A stretch of 34,050 bases of DNA from positions 1-34,050 of the forward strand of contig JAJZHK010000034.1 of the NCBI GenBank assembly GCA_021804565.1, written 5' to 3'. Below the pieces are notes generated by a model. That model was not told where the DNA came from, did not search any database, and saw nothing but the letters and a program-made list of their open reading frames with translations. The stretch's first letter is position 1, and each line of letters opens with the position of its first letter. This document shows, piece by piece, positions 15,828-24,521 of this stretch. The DNA comes from Pseudomonadota bacterium. Lineage in GTDB: Bacteria; Pseudomonadota; Gammaproteobacteria; Pseudomonadales; Moraxellaceae. Position numbers and translations under genes: made by a program.

Positions 15828-17186
15828 ATGATTGTTCAATTCTTCAACCACGGAACAGGAAAAGCTGATTCAGCAATTCGTTATCTATTACAAGATAACG
15901 ATTCAAATGGAAATCAACGAAATCCTAAACCAGAAATTTTCTATGGTGATCCAGACCTAACTAAATTATTGATTGACGAGAACCCAAGAAAATTTAAATA
16001 CACTTCTGGAGTTATCGCTTTTCGTGATGGTGAAAAACCAACAAATGCACAGCTAAATAAAATTGTTAAAGCTTTCTATGAAGCTTTTGCACCAGGTCTT
16101 GGACCTGATAGATTGAATATGCTAATCGTTAGACACGAAGACAAAGGAAATACTGAGCTTCATTTATTGATTCCAATGATTGATGCCAAAACACAAAAGC
16201 AGTTCAACATTGATCCACCAGGAGAAAAATCAAATCAAATGGTTAAAGATTTTTCTGCAATTTGGAATCATAAACTTGGTTATGCACAAGTTGTAGAAGA
16301 CCCATTGAGAGCAGAGTTCACTGCTTTTGACAAAAAAGTTCCAGCGGGAAAAACTTCAAACACAATTAAAAATCGCTTAAGCATTGAAATTCCTAAACTG
16401 ATAAGAAAAGAAAAGATCAAGAACAGAAATGAATTGATTGAATTTCTGGAGGAAAAAGGTTGCACTGTTACAAGAAAAGGGATGGATTTTATTTCTGTAA
16501 GATTTCCAAACCAGAAGAAGGCAACTAAGTTAAGAGGTCCTGTTTTTAGTAAAAACTCAGATTACAAAAAATTAGTTCAACAAGCTGATGAAGTATTGAA
16601 CAAGACTTTTTTAAATGATTTTCAGTTTTCAAAAATTCAAGTCAGGCTTGATGAATCCACAGAATACAGAAAAAATTTCATTGAAAAGAGATACAACAAG
16701 CCAAAGAGAATACCTAAAGGCTCAAATGCTTATTCTGGAAAAAGAAGCTTAACGAAACCGACTTCCACCAAAACAGCTACCACAGTTCAAGAAATTTCTT
16801 CTACTAATAAAAATCAACCAGAAACCAATTCTGGAAAAATTTCAAGCAGTGTTGATAGCGGAATTCTAAATAAATTAAGAAATCCAACCAGCGGAGCTAA
16901 AGGATCGCAGAATGCGAAAAGCCCCGTTTCCGAAAGGAAAACGAGTTCTGGAGCAGTACAAGGCGTAGCCAAATCTTTAGCCAGCCTACAAATGCAGATT
17001 GATTCAGCACAAGCTGATTTAGCTAATGCTCAAACTTTGGAAGATAGGATTAAAGCTGAAGCAAAACTAAATTCTTTAATTTTGCAGAAGAACAAGCTTT
17101 TAGCTGAACTTGAACAAGCCAGAATTGCAGAACTCAACCAGGAACAGGCACCAGCCACCACACCACGAAGAAGGCCCAGACCTTGA
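15828..17186 (+). CDS. mobA: Relaxase, ColE1 MbeA-like (HEN-type group of MOBP)
   Basis: Nicks oriT and leads the strand into the recipient. The product is 452 residues. ATG 15828 is chosen because GGAGG lies 5 bases upstream; a TTG at 15816 is in frame but unlikely. With this start, Tyr19 (SAIRYLLQ) matches the catalytic tyrosine position of ColE1 MbeA. His103, Glu110 and a third ligand at 112 (RHEDKGNTELHLLIP) reproduce the spacing of the MbeA H-E-N triad. The third residue here is His, not Asn. The C-terminal third is low-complexity (Ser/Thr/Lys) ending in a coiled coil (about 390-440) and an Arg/Pro tail. Confidence 0.88.
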   Translation: MIVQFFNHGTGKADSAIRYLLQDNDSNGNQRNPKPEIFYGDPDLTKLLIDENPRKFKYTSGVIAFRDGEKPTNAQLNKIVKAFYEAFAPGLGPDRLNMLIVRHEDKGNTELHLLIPMIDAKTQKQFNIDPPGEKSNQMVKDFSAIWNHKLGYAQVVEDPLRAEFTAFDKKVPAGKTSNTIKNRLSIEIPKLIRKEKIKNRNELIEFLEEKGCTVTRKGMDFISVRFPNQKKATKLRGPVFSKNSDYKKLVQQADEVLNKTFLNDFQFSKIQVRLDESTEYRKNFIEKRYNKPKRIPKGSNAYSGKRSLTKPTSTKTATTVQEISSTNKNQPETNSGKISSSVDSGILNKLRNPTSGAKGSQNAKSPVSERKTSSGAVQGVAKSLASLQMQIDSAQADLANAQTLEDRIKAEAKLNSLILQKNKLLAELEQARIAELNQEQAPATTPRRRPRP

Positions 17187-17195
17187 CCACCATAG

Positions 17196-17218
17196 AACGG
17201 CTGTAGAGCCGTTTTTTT
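17196..17218 (+). terminator. Intrinsic terminator of the mobilisation operon
   Basis: AACGGCT (17196-17202), loop GTAG, AGCCGTT (17207-17213) and a run of T to 17218. Confidence 0.9.
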
Positions 17219-17293
17219 GTGCTGGTTGATACCTACCCCTACCCAAGCACCTTGAAGAGCTTGTGGCGTGTTCTACGGGGTGGTACGGTGGTA

Positions 17294-17337
17294 TTTCACA
17301 CAGAGTCACGCATTTCTATGTGAAATTTTCTTCACAC
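17294..17337. repeat. Putative integrase arm-type repeats, right end
   Basis: TTTCACACA (17294-17302), GTCACGCA (17305-17312), the inverted copy TGTGAAA (17319-17325) and CTTCACAC (17330-17337). They match the words at the left end (9612-9675). The remaining non-coding part, 17219-17293, shows nothing recognisable. Confidence 0.45.
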
Positions 17338-17348
17338 TGAGGAAAAAC

Positions 17349-17373
17349 AACAGCTTAAGCTGTGTAAGCTGTT
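17349..17373. repeat. 9-bp inverted repeat next to the right attachment core
   Basis: AACAGCTTA (17349-17357), 7 bases, TAAGCTGTT (17365-17373), ending 7 bases before the core. It could be a recombinase or accessory-factor site. It also supplies the stop codon of the msrA fragment. Confidence 0.5.
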
Positions 17374-17417
17374 AGGGTGCACCAGAAGCAGCCGCCACCT
17401 AAAATCGTCGTTTCCAT
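17355..17417 (-). pseudogene. msrA: Original 5' end of msrA, cut off by the element
   Basis: An ATG at 17417-17415 opens METTILGGGCFWCTLTAYTA and then TAA. The first 13 residues are a perfect MsrA N-terminus with the active-site GGGCFWC. The last seven come from element DNA and have no MsrA similarity. The matching remainder of the gene (LDAVFRQIRG onward) is 7.9 kb away at 9039-9537. This is direct evidence that the element integrated within msrA codons. If the original msrA promoter still fires, a 20-residue peptide with two cysteines would be made. Confidence 0.85.
17380..17390. other. Right attachment core (attR)
   Basis: CACCAGAAGCA, the copy of 9538-9548. To its right lie the original first codons of msrA; to its left, element DNA. 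Confidence 0.75.
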
Positions 17418-17585
17418 CGCAGTCACCGGATGATCTTGCCCAGGCCGTGCTCATTCTAAGGCATTCTGCATCGCGGTGGTGCAGACCTCGCGGGATCCGC
17501 CCGGCCGGCTTGTGAGGACTCGTGCGCAGGTGGTGCAAATTTGTTACCATAGACAGCCCCGTATGTGTGATCTGCCGAGGTAGCG

Positions 17586-18842
17586 ATGTTCAATTCCAGC
17601 ATGACCCTAGAGAGCTTCGATCCTGAACTGGCCCAGGCCATGGCTGGCGAATCGCGCCGGCAGGAGGAGCACATCGAGCTGATCGCCTCGGAGAACTACT
17701 GTTCGCCGCGCGTCATGCAGGCGCAGGGTTCAAAGCTGACCAACAAATACGCCGAAGGCTATCCCGGCAAGCGTTACTACGGGGGTTGTGAGTACGTCGA
17801 CCAGGTTGAACAGTTGGCCATCGATCGTGCCCGTCAGCTGTTTGCCGCCGATTACGCCAACGTCCAGCCGCATGCAGGATCGCAAGCCAATGGTGCGGTC
17901 TTTCTGGCGCTGCTCAATGCCGGGGATACCATCCTGGGCATGAGCCTGGCGCATGGCGGCCATCTGACCCATGGCGCGGCCGTCAATTTCTCCGGACGGA
18001 CTTACAAAGCCGTGCAGTACGGGCTCGATCCGCTGACCGGCTTGGTCGACTACGCCCAGGTCGAGGCGCTGGCGCAGGAGCATCGGCCGCGCATGATCAT
18101 CGCCGGGTTTTCGGCCTATTCGCGGGTCATGGACTGGCAGCGCTTCCGGCAGATCGCCGACAGCGTCGGCGCCTACTTGATGGTCGACATGGCGCACGTC
18201 GCCGGACTGGTCGCGGCGGGGGTCTATCCCAGCCCGGTGGCCATCGCTGACGTCACCACCACCACCACCCACAAAACCTTGCGCGGACCACGTTCCGGCC
18301 TGATCCTGGCCAAAGCCAATCCAGACATCGAGAAGAAGCTCAATTCAGCTGTCTTCCCGGGCATACAGGGCGGGCCGCTCGAGCATGTGATCGCCGCCAA
18401 GGCGGTGTGCTTCAAGGAAGCCATGCAGCCGGAGTTTGTCGCCTACCAGCGGCAGGTGGTGCGTAATGCCCAGACCATGGCCGGGGTGTTCATCGCCCGT
18501 GGTTTCGAGGTGGTCTCCGGCGGCACCGACAATCACCTCTTTCTGGTGTCCCTGGTGCGCCAGGGGCTGACCGGTAAAGACGCCGATGCCGCTTTGGGGC
18601 GCGCTGGCATCACGGTCAACAAGAACGCCGTGCCCAACGATCCGTTGTCGCCTTTCGTGACCTCGGGCATACGCATCGGCACCCCGGCGGTGACCACCCG
18701 TGGCATGGGCGAGGCTGAGGTCCGCGATCTGGCCACCTGGATGTGCGATATCCTCGACAATCTGCAGGATGTGGCGACCCAGGAGCGTGTGGCTGCGCAG
18801 GTCAAGGCACTCTGCGCCCGTTTCCCGGTGTACGCCGGCTGA
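17586..18842 (+). CDS. glyA: Serine hydroxymethyltransferase
   Basis: PLP enzyme that converts serine and tetrahydrofolate to glycine and methylene-tetrahydrofolate. It is 418 residues, the usual length. Motifs: [10 protein letters not shown] (31-40), [15 protein letters not shown] (53-67), the [12 protein letters not shown] segment, the PLP lysine Lys230 in [26 protein letters not shown] and the C-terminal [18 protein letters not shown] lies just upstream of ATG 17586; an ATG at 17601 is possible. The 168 bases between the msrA fragment and this start must hold the glyA promoter, but I cannot place it clearly. It is followed closely by nrdR, a usual pairing. Confidence 0.98.
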   Translation: MFNSSMTLESFDPELAQAMAGESRRQEEHIELIASENYCSPRVMQAQGSKLTNKYAEGYPGKRYYGGCEYVDQVEQLAIDRARQLFAADYANVQPHAGSQANGAVFLALLNAGDTILGMSLAHGGHLTHGAAVNFSGRTYKAVQYGLDPLTGLVDYAQVEALAQEHRPRMIIAGFSAYSRVMDWQRFRQIADSVGAYLMVDMAHVAGLVAAGVYPSPVAIADVTTTTTHKTLRGPRSGLILAKANPDIEKKLNSAVFPGIQGGPLEHVIAAKAVCFKEAMQPEFVAYQRQVVRNAQTMAGVFIARGFEVVSGGTDNHLFLVSLVRQGLTGKDADAALGRAGITVNKNAVPNDPLSPFVTSGIRIGTPAVTTRGMGEAEVRDLATWMCDILDNLQDVATQERVAAQVKALCARFPVYAG

Positions 18843-18858
18843 GCGAGGAGCTTCGCTC
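18841..18858 (+). promoter_or_regulatory. Hairpin presenting the nrdR ribosome binding site
   Basis: GAGCGA (18841-18846) pairs with TCGCTC (18853-18858), and the GGAG of the nrdR ribosome binding site sits in the six-base loop. It begins within the glyA stop codon and ends at the nrdR ATG, so it may tune nrdR translation. Confidence 0.4.
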
Positions 18859-19332
18859 ATGTATTGCCCCTTTTGTGCTGCTGAAGATACCAAGGTCATC
18901 GATTCGCGCCTGGCCGCCGATGGCAATCAGATACGCAGGCGGCGCGAGTGCGTGCAGTGCGGTGAGCGATTCACCACCTTTGAAACGGCTGAGCTGGTCA
19001 TCCCGCGTGTCATCAAGACCGATGGCACGCGCCAGCCTTTCGATGAGCACAAGCTGCGTCGCGGCATCATGCATGCGTTGCAGAAGCGCCCGGTCAGCCT
19101 TGAGCAGATCGAAGGTGCGCTCAGCCACGTCATGTCGCGCCTGCGCGCCACCGGTGAACGCGAAGTGCGTTCACGTCTGATCGGCGAGTTGATGATGGAG
19201 GAGTTGCGTCGCCTCGATCAGGTGGCCTATGTGCGCTTCGCGTCGGTGTACCGTAACTTTCAGGATATCGCCGAGTTTCGTGATGCGCTCGACCGTCTCG
19301 ATGAAGCTCGTCCCGGCGGCGAGCATGGATGA
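18859..19332 (+). CDS. nrdR: Transcriptional repressor NrdR
   Basis: ATP/dATP-sensing zinc-finger repressor of ribonucleotide reductase genes. It is 157 residues. The zinc ribbon is CPFC (3-6) and CVQCGERF (31-38), followed by the ATP-cone with [23 protein letters not shown] 18859 gives the invariant MYCPFC start. Its last 8 bases overlap ribD. Linkage to ribD and nusB is conserved in proteobacteria. Confidence 0.97.
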   Translation: MYCPFCAAEDTKVIDSRLAADGNQIRRRRECVQCGERFTTFETAELVIPRVIKTDGTRQPFDEHKLRRGIMHALQKRPVSLEQIEGALSHVMSRLRATGEREVRSRLIGELMMEELRRLDQVAYVRFASVYRNFQDIAEFRDALDRLDEARPGGEHG

Positions 19333-20413
19333 TCGTCGGCTGATGGCGCGGGCGCTGGAGCTGGCGCGCCGCGGACTCTATACCACCCATCCCAATCCGC
19401 GTGTCGGCTGCGTCATCGTCCGTGATGGCGAGGTGGTGGGGGAGGGCTATCATCAATACGCGGGGGGACCCCACGCCGAGGTCTATGCGCTGGCGCAGGC
19501 CGGTGAGCGGGCGCGCGGGGCTTGTGCCTACGTCACCCTGGAGCCCTGTTCCCATCAGGGCCGTACCCCTCCTTGCGCGCAGGCGCTTATCCAGGCTGGG
19601 GTGAGGCGCGTCGTCGCCGCCCAGGAAGATCCCAATCCCCTGGTGCGCGGCCGTGGTTTGCGCCTCTTGCAAGAGGCGGGCATCGAGGTCAGCTGTGGCC
19701 TGCTGGAGAATGAAGCCGAGGCACTCAATCCAGGCTTCCTGCGCCGCATGCGTGGCGGACTGCCCTGGGTGCGGGTGAAGATGGCCTGCAGTCTCGATGG
19801 GCGCACGGCCATGGCCAGCGGCGAATCACAATGGATCAGCGCAGCGCCGGCGCGCCGCGACGTGCAGCGCTGGCGGGCACGCTCGCATGCCATCCTGACC
19901 GGCATCGGCAGTGTGCTCGCCGACGACCCGCGTCTCGATCTGCGAGCGGAGCTGTGGCAGGACGAAGATTTTCCGCAGCGCTCGTCCTTGCTGCGTCTGG
20001 TGCTCGACAGCCACTACCGGACGCCCTTGCAGGCGCGTCTGGTCGGTGCGGCGAGTGACCTCTGGGTGCTCGGTGGCGAAGAAAATGCCGGTGCTAGCGC
20101 CTTGCGTTCGCAAGGGGTGCGTATACTGAGTTTTGCCGGTGACCGGCCGCAGCCGCGTGAGGTCTTGCAAAGGCTCGCCCAGGAGGGGATCAATGAGGTG
20201 TTGATCGAAGCCGGTCCTCGCCTGGCGGGCAGTTTTGTGGCGGCCCATTGCGTCGATGAGCTGCTGCTGTATATGGCGCCCACCCTGCTCGGCTCGGCAG
20301 CCCGGCCTTTGCTGGAACTGCCCTTGCAGACGATGAGCGAGCAGTTGCGCTGGCAGGTCATCGATCAGCGTCAAGTCGGTGACGACTGGCGCCTGCACAT
20401 GAGGAGAGCCTGA
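19325..20413 (+). CDS. ribD: Bifunctional riboflavin deaminase/reductase RibD
   Basis: Second and third steps of riboflavin synthesis: deamination of the diaminopyrimidine, then reduction of the ribosyl side chain. It is 362 residues. The N-terminal deaminase has the zinc site His50-Ala-Glu52 ([10 protein letters not shown]) with Cys75 and Cys84 ([13 protein letters not shown]). The reductase domain begins near residue 145 ([15 protein letters not shown]) and contains [12 protein letters not shown] and a late [15 protein letters not shown] 19325 overlaps nrdR by 8 bases; longer forms would start inside nrdR. TGA overlaps the ribE ATG by one base. Confidence 0.97.
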   Translation: MDDRRLMARALELARRGLYTTHPNPRVGCVIVRDGEVVGEGYHQYAGGPHAEVYALAQAGERARGACAYVTLEPCSHQGRTPPCAQALIQAGVRRVVAAQEDPNPLVRGRGLRLLQEAGIEVSCGLLENEAEALNPGFLRRMRGGLPWVRVKMACSLDGRTAMASGESQWISAAPARRDVQRWRARSHAILTGIGSVLADDPRLDLRAELWQDEDFPQRSSLLRLVLDSHYRTPLQARLVGAASDLWVLGGEENAGASALRSQGVRILSFAGDRPQPREVLQRLAQEGINEVLIEAGPRLAGSFVAAHCVDELLLYMAPTLLGSAARPLLELPLQTMSEQLRWQVIDQRQVGDDWRLHMRRA

Positions 20414-21075
20414 TGTTCACAGGTATCATCGAAGCCGTCGGACAGGTGCGCCGCCTGGAAAAGCGCGGCGGTGACCTGCGCTTGAGTATCGCCTGCCCTG
20501 ATCTGGATCTGCGTGATGTCAAGCTCGGTGACTCCATCGCCACCCAAGGCGTCTGTTTGACGGTGGTCGATCTCGAGGCTGACGCTTACGCCGCGGATGT
20601 CTCCTTGGAGAGTCTCGAGCGTTCGACCCTGGGCCGCCTGCGCCCCGGTCAGGCAGTGAACCTGGAGAAAGCCCTGCTGCCGACGACGCGCCTCGGCGGT
20701 CACATCGTCAGCGGCCATGTCGATGGTATCGGTGACATCGTCGAGACCGCTACGCGCGGCCGCGCCCTGGTCTTTCGGGTACGGGTGCCGGTGGCCCTGC
20801 GCCGCTACATCGCAGAAAAAGGTTCGATCACCGTCGATGGCATCAGCCTGACCACCAATGAGCTGTACGATGAAGGCTTTTTGCTCACCATCGTGCCGCA
20901 CACGATACATTCGACCGCCCTGCACCAGTGGCAGGTCGGCACGGCGGTCAATCTCGAGGTCGACGTCCTGGCGCGTTATCTCGAACGCCTAATGCAGCAG
21001 CCGGCCAGCAGCACGACGGGGTCGGCCATCACGGCAGAGTTCCTGCTCGAGAACGGCTATATGAGGAGAAGCTAA
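20413..21075 (+). CDS. ribE: Riboflavin synthase alpha chain
   Basis: Last step of riboflavin synthesis, the dismutation of two lumazines. It is 220 residues and built from two similar barrel repeats: [20 protein letters not shown] with [14 protein letters not shown] in the first, and [15 protein letters not shown] with [11 protein letters not shown] in the second. It starts one base into the ribD stop. The name ribC is also used for this gene. Confidence 0.97.
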   Translation: MFTGIIEAVGQVRRLEKRGGDLRLSIACPDLDLRDVKLGDSIATQGVCLTVVDLEADAYAADVSLESLERSTLGRLRPGQAVNLEKALLPTTRLGGHIVSGHVDGIGDIVETATRGRALVFRVRVPVALRRYIAEKGSITVDGISLTTNELYDEGFLLTIVPHTIHSTALHQWQVGTAVNLEVDVLARYLERLMQQPASSTTGSAITAEFLLENGYMRRS

Positions 21076-21076
21076 G

Positions 21077-22189
21077 ATGGCCTTGAGCCCGGTAGAAGAC
21101 CTGATCGCAGAGTTGCGCCAGGGTCGTATGATCGTTTTGATGGACGATGAAGACAGGGAGAACGAAGGCGACCTCATCATGGCGGCGGAGAAAGTACGCC
21201 CGGAGGACATCAACTTCATGGCCCGCTATGCGCGCGGCCTGATTTGTTTGACCCTGACCCAGCAGCGTTGCCAGCAGCTCGAGCTGCCGCTCATGGTGCG
21301 CAACAATGGCTCCAGTCATGGCACCAATTTTACCGTCTCGATCGAGGCGGCCCATGGTGTCAGCACCGGGATTTCAGCCGCTGACCGTGCCCATACCGTG
21401 CAGGTGGCCACCGCCCGTCATGCCAGTGCCCAGGACCTGGTCATGCCCGGTCACATCTTCCCCCTGCGCGCTGAGGAAGGCGGCGTGCTGGTCCGCGCCG
21501 GACATACCGAGGCGGGCTGTGACCTGGTCGGCATGGCCGGCTTTGAACCGGCCGCGGTCATCGTCGAGATCATGAATGAAGACGGTACGATGGCTCGTCG
21601 ACCCGACCTCGAAGGTTTTGCCGAGGAGCATGGTCTGCTTATCGGCACCATCGCCGATCTCATCCACTATCGCATGGTTCATGAGCAGACGGTCAAGCTT
21701 CTTGACGAGAGCCCCCTGGAGACGGAGCATGGCACTTTCCGGGCCCTGCGCTTTGCCGATATCGCCAGTGGCCAGCAGCATCTCGCCCTGGTGCGTGGCG
21801 ACCTGAAAGCCGCTGAGGCGCCGCTGGTGCGTGTGCACGTGCTCAATCCGCTGCGCGACCTGCTGCATGTGCATGCCTACGGCCAGCCTGGCTGGGATCT
21901 GCACAGTGCCATGCGCGCTATCGCCAAGGCCGAGGCCGGGGTGCTGGTGATGCTCGGCCATGAGCTGCGCTCACAGGACTTGTTCGATCAGCTGCAGCAC
22001 CTGCAGCAGGAAGCCCCGAAACGGAGCGCCGTCTCGGGGGCCTATCGCACCATCGGCACAGGCTCGCAGATTTTGCGTGCGCTAGGCATCGCCCGCATGC
22101 GCTTGCTGAGTTCGCCGATGCGCTTCAACGCCTTGTCCGGCTACGGTCTGGAAATTGTCGAATACATCACTTATCCATCGCAACACTGA
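21077..22189 (+). CDS. ribBA: DHBP synthase with degenerate GTP cyclohydrolase II domain
   Basis: Makes 3,4-dihydroxy-2-butanone 4-phosphate from ribulose 5-phosphate. The N-terminal DHBP synthase domain is intact: [16 protein letters not shown] (24-39), [13 protein letters not shown] and GHIFPLRA...GHTEAGCDL. The C-terminal half is shaped like GTP cyclohydrolase II but has lost the zinc cysteines: the SEC...CDC region of true RibA reads [20 protein letters not shown] here. An intact ribA lies at 24617, which explains why this copy can degenerate. This pattern is common in gammaproteobacteria. It starts one base after the ribE stop, which leaves no room for an FMN riboswitch. Confidence 0.95.
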   Translation: MALSPVEDLIAELRQGRMIVLMDDEDRENEGDLIMAAEKVRPEDINFMARYARGLICLTLTQQRCQQLELPLMVRNNGSSHGTNFTVSIEAAHGVSTGISAADRAHTVQVATARHASAQDLVMPGHIFPLRAEEGGVLVRAGHTEAGCDLVGMAGFEPAAVIVEIMNEDGTMARRPDLEGFAEEHGLLIGTIADLIHYRMVHEQTVKLLDESPLETEHGTFRALRFADIASGQQHLALVRGDLKAAEAPLVRVHVLNPLRDLLHVHAYGQPGWDLHSAMRAIAKAEAGVLVMLGHELRSQDLFDQLQHLQQEAPKRSAVSGAYRTIGTGSQILRALGIARMRLLSSPMRFNALSGYGLEIVEYITYPSQH

Positions 22190-22199
22190 GGAGAACAGC

Positions 22200-22676
22200 A
22201 TGCAGGGCATCGAGACGCTGGAAGGTCTTTACAGCGAAGCACAAGGGGCGCGTTACGCGATCGTCGTCGGCCGGTTCAACAGCTTCGTCGTCGAATCCCT
22301 GCTCGACGGGGCACTGGATACGTTCAGACGTCATGGGGTGCCTGATGAGGCGCTGACCATCGTGCGCTGCCCAGGTGCCTGGGAGCTGCCGCTGGTGGCG
22401 AAAAAGCTGCTGCAGAGCGAAGTCTACGACGCCGTCATCGCCCTGGGAGCGGTCATCCGTGGCGGTACGCCGCACTTCGATTATGTCGCCGGTGAGTGCG
22501 CCAAGGGTCTGGGTGTCGCCCAGCTCGACAGCGGCATCCCGGTCGTCTTTGGTGTGCTGACCACCGACAGCATCGAACAGGCGATAGAACGTTCGGGCAC
22601 CAAAGCCGGCAACAAAGGCAGCGAAGCCGCCATGACGGCTTTGGAGATGGTGGCCCTGTTGCGTCAAATAGCTTGA
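22200..22676 (+). CDS. ribH: 6,7-dimethyl-8-ribityllumazine synthase
   Basis: Condenses DHBP with the aminopyrimidine to give the lumazine used by RibE. It is 158 residues. Motifs: [56 protein letters not shown] with the catalytic His, and [20 protein letters not shown] 22200 is chosen for the GAGGAG ribosome binding site immediately upstream; a longer frame would start inside ribBA. The stop overlaps the nusB start (TGATG). Confidence 0.97.
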   Translation: MQGIETLEGLYSEAQGARYAIVVGRFNSFVVESLLDGALDTFRRHGVPDEALTIVRCPGAWELPLVAKKLLQSEVYDAVIALGAVIRGGTPHFDYVAGECAKGLGVAQLDSGIPVVFGVLTTDSIEQAIERSGTKAGNKGSEAAMTALEMVALLRQIA

Positions 22677-23134
22677 TGAAGGCCGACAAGATGGACCAGC
22701 GTGACTTCAAGCCTTCGGCGCGGCGCAAAGCGCGCCGCTTTGTTTTGCAAGGCTTGTATGAAAGACAGCTCAGCGGTAATCCCGTCCACGAGATCGAGGC
22801 GCGCTGTCGCGCTGACAACGATCTGCGCAAGACCGATGTGCTCTACCTGAGTGAGCTCCTGCAAGGGGTCGTGCGTGAGCAGGAAACCATCGAGGCGCAG
22901 ATGCAGGAGCACCTCGACCGCAAGCTCAGCGAGCTGACCCCGATAGAGCGCGCCATCCTCAGCGTCGCCGGCTACGAGCTGCTCTATCGCCTCGACATCC
23001 CCTACCAGGTGGTCATCAACGAGGCGGTCGAGCTGGCCAAAGACTTCGGCGCCAGCGAAGCGCATCGCTATATCAATGGTGTGCTCGATGCCTGGGCCCG
23101 CCAAGCCAGGGCGCATGAACAGTCCGCTCGATGA
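22676..23134 (+). CDS. nusB: Transcription antitermination factor NusB
   Basis: Binds boxA RNA with NusE (ribosomal protein S10) in rRNA antitermination. It is 152 residues: the basic SARRKARRFVLQGLYERQLSG start, then LTPIERAILSVAGYELLYR and the signature IPYQVVINEAVELAKDFGAS...YINGVLD. ATG 22676 overlaps the ribH stop; ATG 22691 (MDQRDF) with GAAGG upstream is a good alternative. The 3' end overlaps thiL by 20 bases. Confidence 0.96.
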   Translation: MKADKMDQRDFKPSARRKARRFVLQGLYERQLSGNPVHEIEARCRADNDLRKTDVLYLSELLQGVVREQETIEAQMQEHLDRKLSELTPIERAILSVAGYELLYRLDIPYQVVINEAVELAKDFGASEAHRYINGVLDAWARQARAHEQSAR

Positions 23135-24023
23135 GTTCGAGCTGATCCGGCGTCACTTCAGCTTCGCCACGGCGCAGGAGGATGTGCCGCTGGGCGTCGG
23201 TGATGACGCTGCGCTGCTGCGCCTGCCCGCCGGGGAGTGGCTGGTGGCCTGCACCGACACCCTGGTCGAGGGGCGCCACTTTCCAGTCGCCAGCCGAGCC
23301 TATGACATCGCCTGGAAGTCCCTGGCGGTGAATCTGTCCGATCTGGCGGCGATGGCGGCAACCCCGCGCTGGTTTCTGCTCGCCTTGACCCTGCCCGAGG
23401 CCGATCCGGACTGGCTGTCTGACTTTTCTGCCGGACTGCGTGCCTTGGCTGCGCAGAGCGCCGTCCAGTTGGTCGGTGGCGATACCACCCGGGGCCCCCT
23501 GAGTATCACCATCACCGCTTTGGGCAGCCTGCCTCAGGGTCAGGCCTTGACACGCCGCGGGGCCCAGGTCGGCGATGACATCTACGTCAGCGGTTATCCC
23601 GGGGAGGCGGCCCTGGCCTTGCGCGACCTGCAAGCCGGTGGTGCGGGCGCCGGGCTGCGCGCACGCCTGGATCGGCCTGTCCCCCGTATCGGCCTGGGCC
23701 TGGCGCTGCGTGGTCGGGCGCACGCCGCCATCGACATCTCCGATGGCCTGGCTCAGGACCTCGGGCATATCCTTCACGCTTCCGGCGTTGGCGCCTGCCT
23801 GGACGTGCAGGCGCTGCCCTGGCGTCAGCCCGCGGCTCCCGACCTGCAGGCTATACTCGCGGGTGGCGATGACTATGAGTTGTGTTTTACCCTGCCGGCA
23901 GGGCAGGCGCCCCCCGACCACGAGGTGCATCGCATCGGACGTATCGAGGCTGAACCGGGTCTGCGGCTTGCCGCCGGGGGGCAGCCGGTGAGCCTGGATC
24001 TGCGAGGCTACCAACACTTTTGA
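23115..24023 (+). CDS. thiL: Thiamine-monophosphate kinase
   Basis: Phosphorylates thiamine monophosphate to the diphosphate cofactor, which is required by the Dxs encoded 1.2 kb away. It is 302 residues. Motifs of the PurM-like ATPase family: LGVGDDAALLRLP near the N-terminus, VACTDTLVEGRHF, a NLSDLAAMAATPRW stretch, GGDTTRGPLSITITALG, AAIDISDGLAQDLGHIL and GGDDYELCFTLP. ATG 23115 lies inside the end of nusB. Confidence 0.96.
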   Translation: MNSPLDEFELIRRHFSFATAQEDVPLGVGDDAALLRLPAGEWLVACTDTLVEGRHFPVASRAYDIAWKSLAVNLSDLAAMAATPRWFLLALTLPEADPDWLSDFSAGLRALAAQSAVQLVGGDTTRGPLSITITALGSLPQGQALTRRGAQVGDDIYVSGYPGEAALALRDLQAGGAGAGLRARLDRPVPRIGLGLALRGRAHAAIDISDGLAQDLGHILHASGVGACLDVQALPWRQPAAPDLQAILAGGDDYELCFTLPAGQAPPDHEVHRIGRIEAEPGLRLAAGGQPVSLDLRGYQHF

Positions 24024-24520
24024 ACAGCAGGCTGCCGGCGGGCTTCGACACGCATCGGGTGCGACATTGGCTGGCCTTCGGTTTGGGCAGCGGCTTGGCG
24101 CCGCGTGCTCCCGGCACCCTGGGCTCGCTCGCCGCCTTGCCCTTCTTTCTGCTCTGGATGCCCATGAGCCGCCTGGGTTTTGCCCTCAGCATGCTGGTCT
24201 TTTTTCTGCTCGCCACCTGGATCTGCGAGCGCACCAGCCGTGATCTCGGGGTGCACGATCATGGCGGTATCGTCATCGACGAGTTTCTTGGTCAGTGGCT
24301 GGCCCTGTCGCCATTGTTGCAGCGGTCGTTGTCGGCGACCAGCTTCGCGCTGATGCTCCTGGGTTTTGTCTTTTTTCGCTTTTTTGACATTCTCAAGCCT
24401 GGGCCTATCGCCTGGCTGGACAGGCATGTCCACGGCGGCCTCGGTATCATGCTCGACGATGTGCTCGCCGGTATCGCCGCTGCCGTCTGTCTGCAGCTGG
24501 TGCTGCTCCTGCTGCCCTAG
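24020..24520 (+). CDS. pgpA: Phosphatidylglycerophosphatase A
   Basis: Inner-membrane phosphatase in phosphatidylglycerol synthesis. It is 166 residues: the N-terminal family motif GLGSGLAPRAPGTLGSLAAL, the acidic motif HDHGGIVIDEFLGQWLA, FFRFFDILKPGPIAWLDR and a late IMLDDVLAGIAAA, with several hydrophobic segments. No ATG is available upstream of the conserved motif. TTG 24020 overlaps the thiL stop as TTGA and is the likely start; GTG 24059 is less likely. Confidence 0.93.
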   Translation: MNSRLPAGFDTHRVRHWLAFGLGSGLAPRAPGTLGSLAALPFFLLWMPMSRLGFALSMLVFFLLATWICERTSRDLGVHDHGGIVIDEFLGQWLALSPLLQRSLSATSFALMLLGFVFFRFFDILKPGPIAWLDRHVHGGLGIMLDDVLAGIAAAVCLQLVLLLLP

Positions 24521-24521
24521 G

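Larger units (their letters stand above)
9538..17390. mobile_element. Integrative mobilisable element inserted in msrA
   Basis: An AT-rich block of about 7.9 kb in GC-rich DNA, bounded by the 11-bp direct repeat CACCAGAAGCA. Contents in order: tyrosine recombinase, H-NS-like protein, unknown small protein, Eco29kI-like restriction enzyme and methylase, a structured non-coding stretch, type IV pilin, small ribbon-helix-helix protein (minus), candidate oriT, MobC-like protein and relaxase. No type IV secretion, coupling protein, replication initiator or clear excisionase gene is present. It would therefore move by integrase-mediated excision and be mobilised by a helper. The boundary is supported by the split of a second msrA 5' fragment onto the right junction. 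Confidence 0.85.

Noticed and set aside
9538..17390. tRNA-gene attachment site, CRISPR array or insertion sequence in the insert
   Set aside because: No tRNA gene, no regularly spaced repeats and no transposase are present.
20900..21080. FMN riboswitch before ribBA or in the rib operon
   Set aside because: The genes overlap or are 1-11 bases apart, so there is no room for the RFN element, and I do not see its motifs upstream of ribA either.
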